Assembly (NCBI GenBank): GCA_017521065.1
Contig: JAFXEA010000599.1
Location: forward strand, 1-5,087
Direction: 5' to 3'
DNA: 5,087 nucleotides
Origin: Kiritimatiellia bacterium
GTDB taxonomy: Bacteria; Verrucomicrobiota; Kiritimatiellia; RFP12; UBA1067
Part shown: piece by piece, positions 1-4,486 of the stretch
Layout of the letters: each line of letters opens with the position of its first letter
Position numbering within the stretch: the first letter of the stretch is position 1
Notes under the pieces: model-generated
What the model was told of the DNA's origin: nothing
Databases searched by the model: none
Seen by the model: only the letters and a program-made list of their open reading frames with translations
Position numbers and translations under genes: made by a program

Positions 1-984
1 AAGGCGAAGAACTACGTTCCCGGAAAGCACCGCTACTATGGCCGCTTCAACCAGGGCGTTGTCACGATCAACCTCATCGACATCGCGCTGAGCGCGAAGC
101 GCGACGTCGGCGAGAGTGCGTCCGAGACGGTGCTGATGGAGTCGTTTTGGCGCATCTTTGACGAGCGCATGGAGCTCTGCCACCGTGCTCTCCGTTGCCG
201 CCACGACCGTCTCCTTGGCACACTCTCCGATGCTGCGCCGATTCTGTGGCAGTACGGGGCGTTGGCGCGTCTTGAGAAGGGCGAGAAGATCGACCGTCTG
301 CTTTATGACGGCTATTCCACGATCTCGCTTGGCTATGCCGGACTCTGGGAGTGCGTGATCGCGCTTTGCGGACGCAAGCTCACGGAGCTGGAGGGCGAGG
401 CACTTGGCCTTGACATCATGAAGAAGCTCAACGAGTACACGGCGAAGTGGAAGAAGGCCGAGAACATCGACTATTCGCTCTACGGAACCCCGCTCGAGTC
501 CACGACCTACCGCTTCGCGAAGTGCCTGCAGCAGCGTTTTGGAATTGTCAAGAATGTCACCGACCGCAACTACATCACAAACTCCTACCATGTGCATGTG
601 ACCGAGCCGATCAGTGCGTTCGACAAGCTTGCGCTTGAGGCGAAATTCCAGGCACTTTCGCCCGGAGGCGCCATCTCCTACGTGGAGGTGCCGGATATGC
701 AGAACAACATTCCTGCTGTCATCTCCGTGATGCAGTTCATCTACGACAATATCATGTATGCTGAGCTGAACACGAAGAGCGACTACTGCCAGAAGTGCGG
801 CTGGGATGGTGAGATCGTCATCGACAAGGACGAGAACGGCAAGCTTATCTGGAAGTGTCCGAAGTGCGGAAACACCGACCAGAACACGATGAACGTCGCG
901 CGCCGCACCTGCGGATACATCGGCTCCCAGTACTGGAACCAGGGCCGTACACAGGAAATCAAAGAACGCGTCCTGCATCTCTAA
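1..984 (+). CDS. nrdD: anaerobic (class III) ribonucleoside-triphosphate reductase, C-terminal part
   Basis: This is the catalytic subunit that reduces ribonucleotides to deoxyribonucleotides without oxygen, using a glycyl radical; it acts in the cytoplasm. The reading frame is open at base 1, so the N-terminus lies outside the window and 327 residues are visible. Seen directly: an NrdD-like stretch GRFNQGVVTINLIDIAL near the left end; PILWQYGALARL, then YSTISLGYAGLWE; the segment VTDRNYITNSYHVHV; a zinc-binding pair of CxxC motifs (visible residues C263/C266 and C286/C289); and the glycyl-radical signature RRTCGYIG, with the radical glycine at visible residue 305, followed by the usual tail WNQGRTQEIKERVLHL. 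The C-terminus is intact. The active-site cysteines that receive the radical in the N-terminal half are not in view, so the reductant subtype cannot be assigned. It is followed with a one-base overlap by nrdG, its activase. Family assignment is secure; the first ATG in view (130) is internal. Confidence 0.97.
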   Translation, partial: KAKNYVPGKHRYYGRFNQGVVTINLIDIALSAKRDVGESASETVLMESFWRIFDERMELCHRALRCRHDRLLGTLSDAAPILWQYGALARLEKGEKIDRLLYDGYSTISLGYAGLWECVIALCGRKLTELEGEALGLDIMKKLNEYTAKWKKAENIDYSLYGTPLESTTYRFAKCLQQRFGIVKNVTDRNYITNSYHVHVTEPISAFDKLALEAKFQALSPGGAISYVEVPDMQNNIPAVISVMQFIYDNIMYAELNTKSDYCQKCGWDGEIVIDKDENGKLIWKCPKCGNTDQNTMNVARRTCGYIGSQYWNQGRTQEIKERVLHL

Positions 985-1478
985 TGCGCTGGTGTGAGAT
1001 AAAAACCGAGGACATCGCGGACGGTCCAGGCGTCCGCGTGTCTCTTTTCGTTTCCGGTTGCACCCATCACTGCAAGGGATGCTTCAACGAGGGAACGTGG
1101 GACTTTGCCGCCGGAGAGCCTTTCACCGAAGAGACGGAGAGGTTCATACTTGATGCGGGCGCAAAATCCTACATCTCCGGACTTACCCTGCTTGGTGGCG
1201 AACCGTTTGAGCCTGTTAACCAGGAAGGGCTTGTGCCGTTTCTTCGTAAATGGCGTTCGGAACTTCCCGGTAAGGATGTGTGGTGTTACACGGGATGCGT
1301 CCTTGAAAAGGATCTGCTCTCCCCGTCGCGTTGGCGTACGCCCCTTACGGACGAGATGCTGTCCATGATAGACATCCTAGTTGATGGTCCGTTCGTCGAA
1401 TCGCTTAAGGACATATCGCTCCGCTTCCGCGGTTCTTCCAACCAGCGCATCATCGATCTAAATGTCCGTAGGACTTGA
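984..1478 (+). CDS. nrdG: anaerobic ribonucleotide reductase-activating enzyme (radical SAM)
   Basis: This protein generates the glycyl radical on NrdD. It is a radical SAM enzyme that binds a 4Fe-4S cluster and S-adenosylmethionine. The 164-residue protein has the expected length for NrdG. Visible motifs: DGPGVRVSLFVSGC leading into the cluster motif CxxxCxxC (C26, C30, C33, sequence CTHHCKGC), the SAM-binding GGEP at residues 71-74, VWCYTG near the middle, DILVDGPF, and the C-terminal GSSNQRIIDL typical of the family. The start at 984 is chosen because the family begins a few residues before the DGPG motif. The frame is open further upstream (to 855), but that part lies over nrdD and does not resemble NrdG. 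The ATG shares its A with the nrdD stop (TAATG) and no Shine-Dalgarno is visible, so translation probably depends on termination-reinitiation from nrdD, which keeps the two proteins coupled. It is convergent with the deoR-type gene. Confidence 0.96.
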   Translation: MRWCEIKTEDIADGPGVRVSLFVSGCTHHCKGCFNEGTWDFAAGEPFTEETERFILDAGAKSYISGLTLLGGEPFEPVNQEGLVPFLRKWRSELPGKDVWCYTGCVLEKDLLSPSRWRTPLTDEMLSMIDILVDGPFVESLKDISLRFRGSSNQRIIDLNVRRT

Positions 1479-1484
1479 AGTCCT
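1470..1484 (+). other. small perfect hairpin enclosing the nrdG stop codon
   Basis: AGGACT (1470-1475) and AGTCCT (1479-1484) form a perfect 6-bp stem, and the TGA stop of nrdG is exactly the three-base loop. No T-run follows, so it is not a classical intrinsic terminator. It may protect the 3' end of the nrdDG message or be chance. No better terminator was seen for either convergent gene in 1485-1632. Confidence 0.4.
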
Positions 1485-1632
1485 TGCATCCGTTGCTGGC
1501 GGCGGAGTATTATGTTGCGACAAATGGAGTCGACACTATTGGTCGTGGAAGTGAAGATTGCGGTCCGCGCTCGGCAATCCGCAGATCGTCGGCGTGCACT
1601 GTCGGAAAGAGCGAATAGTCGGCAACGCTGAG

Positions 1633-2355
1633 TCACTGGTCTGATACTATGCCGTCGAATGCGGCGCGTGTCGCGAGCCGATACAGACCGGTGCGCCCGA
1701 ACTTGGAACGGTCCGCTAGCAGAAAACGTTTTGTCGCCATGTCCAGGACCTTGGTCACCAGCCCTGCCTGATGTTCATGGTTTGTGGTGACGAGCTTATC
1801 CGTCACGCCGAACGATGACAGGAACGCCTTTGTGATAGTGAGCCGTTCGAGTTCACGCAGGGCAGCCGAACCAAGGAAGGAGTTGAGAAGCGGATCGTAG
1901 TTCCCGCCGAGGGAGATCAGCACATAGTTGCGAGGCATCTTCCTGAACATCTCCATGATGGCGACGGAGTTCGTCACGATGGTGAGATTCACGAAATTGC
2001 GGTTTGCGAGCTCTTCGGCGAATGCCGCTGTCGTTGTGGACGAATCAAGGAAAAGGATGTCTCCGTCTGCGACGAGTTCGACGGCCTTTGCTGCAATGCG
2101 CTTCTTTGCGGAGAGATTGACCGTTGCGCGGTCAAGATAGGATATTCCGCTGTTCGAGGAGGCGGAGTTGCTGGATCGCGGGAAGAACGCCACTCCGCCG
2201 CGAATGCGCTCGAGATGTCCTGACGCGACAAGTTCAGCCACATCCCGGTGGATTGTCGCGGAGCTGACACCGAACTTTTCCATGAGTTCGGTGAGCGACG
2301 CGCGCTTTTTCGTTTTGACGAAGTCGATGATGTCGTATGTTCGCATTTTCTTCAT
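1633..2355 (-). CDS. DeoR/GlpR-family transcriptional repressor
   Basis: This is a cytoplasmic DNA-binding regulator of 240 residues. The N-terminal winged helix-turn-helix (about residues 5-57) shows the DeoR pattern: RASLTELMEKFGVSSATIHRDV followed by LVASGHLERIRGGV. The C-terminal effector domain (about 75-240), which in this family usually binds a sugar phosphate, shows DGDILFLDSSTTTAAFAEEL, LTIVTNS (124-130), ISLGGNYD (147-154), KAFLSSFGV, EHQAGLVTKVLDMA and FLLADRSKFGRTG. The start at 2355 is preferred over the ATG at 2346 because a TATAAT box ends 8 bases upstream of it; no Shine-Dalgarno is visible. The protein ends just after FDGIVSD, where relatives usually continue for about 15-20 more residues, so the C-terminus looks short. 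It is convergent with nrdG and points away from tRNA-Asn. Its target and ligand cannot be read from this window. Neighbour nrdDG is not a known DeoR target, so a link to it is only positional. Confidence 0.9.
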   Translation of the reverse strand: MKKMRTYDIIDFVKTKKRASLTELMEKFGVSSATIHRDVAELVASGHLERIRGGVAFFPRSSNSASSNSGISYLDRATVNLSAKKRIAAKAVELVADGDILFLDSSTTTAAFAEELANRNFVNLTIVTNSVAIMEMFRKMPRNYVLISLGGNYDPLLNSFLGSAALRELERLTITKAFLSSFGVTDKLVTTNHEHQAGLVTKVLDMATKRFLLADRSKFGRTGLYRLATRAAFDGIVSDQ

Positions 2356-2363
2356 TTCGCGTA

Positions 2364-2369
2364 ATTATA
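2364..2369 (-). promoter_or_regulatory. -10 box of the deoR-type gene
   Basis: A perfect TATAAT on the minus strand lies 8 bases upstream of the ATG at 2355. The expected transcript start then falls within a base or two of the start codon, which suggests a leaderless message. No convincing -35 box was found 16-19 bases upstream. Confidence 0.5.
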
Positions 2370-2428
2370 CCATATGTCACATCGGTGGCTCTAATTGTGG
2401 TGTTCATTTTGGTCTAGCCATTCAATGA

Positions 2429-2477
2429 TTTTTTTTTTAAATTTATGCTTGCGTTTTAAAATGACATCTGATATACT
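2429..2477 (+). promoter_or_regulatory. promoter of tRNA-Asn
   Basis: The -35-like TTGCGT (2449-2454) and the -10 TATACT (2472-2477) are separated by 17 bases, the optimal spacing. A run of ten T followed by AAATTTA (2429-2444) sits just upstream of the -35 and resembles an UP element, as expected for a strong stable-RNA promoter. The predicted start is near 2484, giving a 5' leader of about 20 bases that tRNA processing would remove. The transcript may continue into infA. Confidence 0.6.
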
Positions 2478-2504
2478 TTGCGGCGTTTTTGAAACACATA
2501 ATGT

Positions 2505-2579
2505 TCGGGCGTGGCGCAGTGGTAGCGCAGTTGACTGTTAATCAATTGGTCGCTGGTTCGAATCCAGCCGCCCGAGCCA
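2505..2579 (+). tRNA. tRNA-Asn (anticodon GTT), CCA encoded
   Basis: A complete cloverleaf can be drawn. The acceptor stem is TCGGGCG/CGCCCGA (2505-2511 with 2569-2575). The D-stem is GCGC/GCGC around AGTGGTA. The anticodon stem is GTTGA/TCAAT with one G-U pair around the loop CTGTTAA, giving anticodon GTT at 2537-2539. The variable loop is TGGTC. The T-stem is GCTGG/CCAGC around TTCGAAT. Discriminator base G2576 and the first pair U-A agree with bacterial tRNA-Asn, and the 3' CCA is in the DNA (2577-2579). infA follows 29 bases downstream. No second copy of the tRNA 3' end was seen, so nothing suggests it is in use here as an integration site. Confidence 0.97.
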
Positions 2580-2588
2580 ATTAAATGT

Positions 2589-2594
2589 TATAAT
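2589..2594 (+). promoter_or_regulatory. candidate -10 box of infA
   Basis: TATAAT ends 14 bases before the infA ATG, predicting a leader of about 7-8 bases with no Shine-Dalgarno. The -35 region would lie inside the 3' end of the tRNA gene and is not convincing, so infA may also be transcribed by readthrough from the tRNA promoter. Confidence 0.45.
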
Positions 2595-2608
2595 AACCTA
2601 TCTATCTG

Positions 2609-2836
2609 ATGGCTAGTGCAGACGATAAAGCAATTGAAGTGACGGGAACCGTGGTTAAGGTTCTCCCTGCCACCATGTACACTGTCCGTCTTGAGAACGG
2701 CCATGAGATTCTTGCTCACATTTCCGGCAAGATGCGCAAGTTCTTCATCAAGATTGCAATAGGTGATAAGGTTACTGTTGAGATTTCGCCCTACGATCTG
2801 GCTAAAGGGCGCATCACGTATCGCCACAAGACCTGA
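2609..2836 (+). CDS. infA: translation initiation factor IF-1
   Basis: IF-1 binds the ribosomal A site of the 30S subunit and helps IF-2 and IF-3 select the initiator tRNA. The protein has 75 residues, close to the usual 71-73, and is a single S1-like OB fold. Strongly conserved stretches are visible: VTGTVVKVLPATMYTVRLEN (11-30), GHEILAHISGKMRK (31-44), IGDKVTVEISPYDLAKGRI (51-69) and the basic end YRHKT. The extra residues compared with most relatives are at the N-terminus (MASADDKA). The start is the only sensible ATG. It has no clear Shine-Dalgarno; the bases before it read CTATCTATCTG. It lies just downstream of tRNA-Asn and is followed 28 bases later by a strong terminator. In many bacteria infA is in or near a ribosomal protein operon, so a monocistronic or tRNA-linked position is mildly unusual. 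Confidence 0.97.
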   Translation: MASADDKAIEVTGTVVKVLPATMYTVRLENGHEILAHISGKMRKFFIKIAIGDKVTVEISPYDLAKGRITYRHKT

Positions 2837-2864
2837 TTTTGGATAGTATGGCAGTTGAAAGAAG

Positions 2865-2893
2865 CGTCGCACAGATGTGTGGCGTTTTTTTTT
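2865..2893 (+). terminator. intrinsic terminator of infA (tRNA-Asn-infA unit)
   Basis: CGTCGCAC (2865-2872) pairs with GTGTGGCG (2877-2884) over 8 bp, including two G-U pairs, with loop AGAT, followed immediately by nine T (2885-2893). This is a classical rho-independent terminator on the plus strand. Confidence 0.88.
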
Positions 2894-2913
2894 GTTCTCC
2901 CATCGATTTTATG

Positions 2914-2943
2914 TTGCGGATGAATTTAAGAAAGCAATATAAT
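2914..2943 (+). promoter_or_regulatory. promoter of the small secreted-peptide ORF
   Basis: TTGCGG (2914-2919) and TATAAT (2938-2943) are 18 bases apart. The -35 resembles the TTGCGT used by the tRNA promoter. The -10 box abuts an ATG at 2944, so transcription should begin near 2950, where a second in-frame ATG lies. This fits a leaderless message starting at the second ATG. Confidence 0.5.
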
Positions 2944-3051
2944 ATGAAAATGGAGCTTTTAAAATCACTGTTTGCAGCAGCTGTCGCATTAGCGGCATCC
3001 TCTTTGCAGGCGGAGACAAGACCCTTCAAAAAGCGAGATAAGTTAAAATAG
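2944..3051 (+). CDS. small ORF: signal peptide plus about 12 residues
   Basis: The 35-codon ORF begins MKMELLKSLFAAAVALAAS, has a hydrophobic core and ends in a signal peptidase I-like site SLQA before E24. The predicted mature peptide is only ETRPFKKRDKLK, a highly basic dodecamer. I do not recognise it. The ORF has its own promoter and follows the infA terminator, which argues that it is expressed. The first ATG (2944) abuts the -10 box, so the real start may be the second ATG at 2950 (33 residues). The codons after the cleavage site lie in the left arm of a 20-bp inverted repeat, and the stop lies in its loop. The ORF may therefore be a secreted peptide gene, or the 5' stub of a larger secreted-protein gene cut by the repeat. 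It is convergent with the XylR-like gene. The frame is also open back to a TTG at 2839, but that would cross the terminator and is not credible. Confidence 0.5.
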   Translation: MKMELLKSLFAAAVALAASSLQAETRPFKKRDKLK

Positions 3052-3109
3052 ATATTGAATATTCGATTAATTGACGGTTTTTCTTTGGCTTTTGAAGGGT
3101 GTGTCCCTG
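3011..3109. repeat. 20-bp imperfect inverted repeat with 53-base AT-rich loop
   Basis: The left arm 3011-3034 pairs with the right arm 3088-3109. The core ACCCTTCAAAA(A)GC / GCTTTTGAAGGGT gives 13 bp with one bulged A (3032). Beyond a small internal loop (GA opposite G) the stem continues with GAGACA/TGTCCC, having one A-C mismatch, and then GC/TG including a G-U pair. The loop 3035-3087 is AT-rich and holds the stop codon of the small ORF. No T-run follows on either strand, so it is not a standard terminator. It lies between convergent genes and could be a bidirectional RNA stop or stabiliser, or a miniature mobile-element remnant. Confidence 0.6.
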
Positions 3110-3173
3110 TAATTTCCAGAAACAGCCGTCATAATGGGTCTGTGGCGGTGAGGCTGTCCCTTCGGTGCGGTAA

Positions 3174-3187
3174 TCAACTTCGGTTGG
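3174..3187 (+). other. small UUCG-type hairpin in the convergent intergenic region
   Basis: CAAC TTCG GTTG (3175-3186), with a possible T-G closing pair, forms a short stem with the very stable C(UUCG)G tetraloop on the plus strand. It lies just past the end of the XylR-like gene. No T-run follows, so any role as an RNA 3' element is uncertain. The remainder of 3110-3193 shows no gene. Confidence 0.3.
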
Positions 3188-3193
3188 GGCTGT

Positions 3194-4339
3194 TCAACGA
3201 GAGGCGAGGTATAGCCTGCGCCATTCGCTCATTGACATTCCATTTTTCTTGCGGAATGCGATTCTCAGTGCAGTTTCAGTCCCGTATCCGCAAGCCTTGG
3301 CTATGTGCCGTATCGTTAGGGTGTCATTTTTGAGCATTGTCTTTACGCGTGCCATGCGTATTTCAGACATGTACCCTTTGATGGTTGTGCCAATTGCGGA
3401 CTTGAATCGCATCTGCAGAAGCCTGTTTGAACATCCCAATTCTGCTGCTATGTCGGATAATGGAAATTCGGTACAAGATTTTGCATGAAGTAGCTTTAGC
3501 GCAGAGGATACATACCTGTTGAATTTGAGTACAGGTGCGCTTGAAACTCGGCGAACGACTCCTGTAGGGAGATATTTGACTGTTGTCGGTTTTAGTGATG
3601 GATTCTTTATGAGTTTATCAAGTTGTTGTGCGCATAGCAGACCGGCATTGTCATAGTCTATACAGACGCTGCTTATAGGTGTTGACGCATTCTCGCATAT
3701 TTGGATGTTGTTGTCACACCCGACAAGCTTTATCTCTTCTGGAATGGAAATTGGGATCGAGGAGCATACTTCGACGATAGTTTCAGCGGTGATGTCATTA
3801 GCGGCAAATATTCCGCATGGTTTCGGGAGCTTTGAAAGCCAGTCGGCAAGGGCCTTAAGGTAATCGCCTTCTGGCAGTCTACGTTCAAACGATGAACATG
3901 GGTGCCCAAGTATGTGCAGACCTGTGATGAACGCTTTTTTTCTTTCTGCTGACCATCTATAGGGTTTTCGGGTGCTGACGAAAGCATAGTGTCTAATTTC
4001 AGGGGATAGCAACTCCATGGCTGCCATTTTTGCATCCATCGTGTTGTCTTGGATGACATTAAATGTAGAGGTTGAGATTGACGGAGGGTCAAGATATACC
4101 GTCGATAACGCGTTTAAATTGCGTTTTGTGAATACACCGTATCCGGTGGCAGATGCGACAATGGCACCGCTGGGATTCCAGAACTTAATCAGCTTTTTGA
4201 GCTGTTTAGATCCAATTTCATTCTCAACCGTCTGTACTCGTGCAGAGTCGCCGAAATAACGTTGAACGGCGGCAATTTCACGTTTGAAGTAGAGTTTACT
4301 TAATTTAGGAAGGCAAAATAAAATTATATCCATGTGCAT
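3194..4339 (-). CDS. XylR-like regulator: LacI-type sensor domain plus AraC HTH
   Basis: This is a transcription regulator of 381 residues (379 if the second ATG is used). Residues from about 1 to 270 form a periplasmic-binding-protein-like sensor of the LacI/XylR kind with no N-terminal DNA-binding helix. Recognisable pieces are SGAIVASATGYGVF, HYAFVSTRKPYRWSAERKKAFITGL, CGIFAANDITAETIVEVC, PEEIKLVGCDN and ISSVCIDYDNAGLLCAQQLDKL. The C-terminal domain (about 280-381) is AraC/XylS type with two helix-turn-helices, about 292-313 (FPLSDIAAELGCSNRLLQMRF) and 342-364 (TIRHIAKACGYGTETALRIAF), ending in MSMSEWRR. The known family member XylR binds xylose and activates sugar-use genes; the ligand here is unknown. 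A TATAAT one base upstream of the first ATG (4339) places the transcript start near the second ATG (4333), so the latter may be the true start. It is divergent from a secreted protein, which is its likely target. Confidence 0.92.
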   Translation of the reverse strand: MHMDIILFCLPKLSKLYFKREIAAVQRYFGDSARVQTVENEIGSKQLKKLIKFWNPSGAIVASATGYGVFTKRNLNALSTVYLDPPSISTSTFNVIQDNTMDAKMAAMELLSPEIRHYAFVSTRKPYRWSAERKKAFITGLHILGHPCSSFERRLPEGDYLKALADWLSKLPKPCGIFAANDITAETIVEVCSSIPISIPEEIKLVGCDNNIQICENASTPISSVCIDYDNAGLLCAQQLDKLIKNPSLKPTTVKYLPTGVVRRVSSAPVLKFNRYVSSALKLLHAKSCTEFPLSDIAAELGCSNRLLQMRFKSAIGTTIKGYMSEIRMARVKTMLKNDTLTIRHIAKACGYGTETALRIAFRKKNGMSMSEWRRLYLASR

Positions 4340-4340
4340 A

Positions 4341-4346
4341 ATTATA
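4341..4346 (-). promoter_or_regulatory. -10 box of the XylR-like gene
   Basis: TATAAT on the minus strand is followed by T, ATG (4339), CAC, ATG (4333). The predicted +1 is about 4334, beyond the first ATG, so a leaderless message beginning at or next to 4333 is likely. No Shine-Dalgarno and no good -35 box are visible. Confidence 0.45.
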
Positions 4347-4405
4347 TCAGAATAGAAAAGGTATCGGTATGAGATTGTTTCGCTTTTTTTATGATAAATT
4401 TATTC

Positions 4406-4438
4406 GTTTAGTTTATGTTTGTCGGTTTACAATATAGT
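4406..4438 (+). promoter_or_regulatory. candidate promoter and operator of the secreted-protein gene
   Basis: A -10-like TATAGT at 4433-4438 would start transcription near 4445. There is no good -35; instead the pentamer GTTTA occurs three times at 4406-4410, 4411-4415 and 4425-4429. Repeats over a missing -35 are what an AraC-type activator site can look like, so this may be where the divergent XylR-like protein binds. The region is AT-rich, so the repeats could be chance. Confidence 0.3.
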
Positions 4439-4472
4439 TTGATTTCAAATTCCAAATTTTAGAAAAGGTAAA

Positions 4473-4478
4473 GAAGGA
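4473..4478 (+). promoter_or_regulatory. Shine-Dalgarno of the secreted-protein gene
   Basis: GAAGGA ends 8 bases before the ATG at 4487, good spacing. It supports that start and contrasts with the other genes in the window, none of which shows a clear ribosome binding site. Confidence 0.55.
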
Positions 4479-4486
4479 TTCAGGAT

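Noticed and set aside
855..983. Upstream extension of NrdG to a start at 855
   Set aside because: The added residues overlap the zinc and glycyl-radical region of nrdD in another frame and do not look like NrdG. The ATG at 984 matches the family N-terminus.
1512..1631. 39-codon plus-strand ORF after nrdG (ATG at about 1512, stop TGA near 1631)
   Set aside because: It is arginine-rich with no ribosome binding site and no motif; it lies in the convergent intergenic region and fits chance.
1286..1636. 116-codon minus-strand frame with a GTG start overlapping the deoR-type stop
   Set aside because: Most of it is antisense to nrdG, and its translation is rich in R/S with no recognisable motif. 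It is a shadow of a G+C-rich gene.
2505..2608. tRNA-Asn as an attachment site for an integrated element
   Set aside because: No duplicate of the tRNA 3' end, no integrase and no phage genes are visible; infA follows at once.
2839..2943. Longer version of the small ORF starting at a TTG at 2839
   Set aside because: It would run through the infA terminator, and it would bury the signal peptide behind 35 extra residues.
3055..3333. 92-codon plus-strand frame over the end of the XylR-like gene
   Set aside because: It is antisense to the conserved AraC-type HTH region and has no motif or ribosome binding site of its own.
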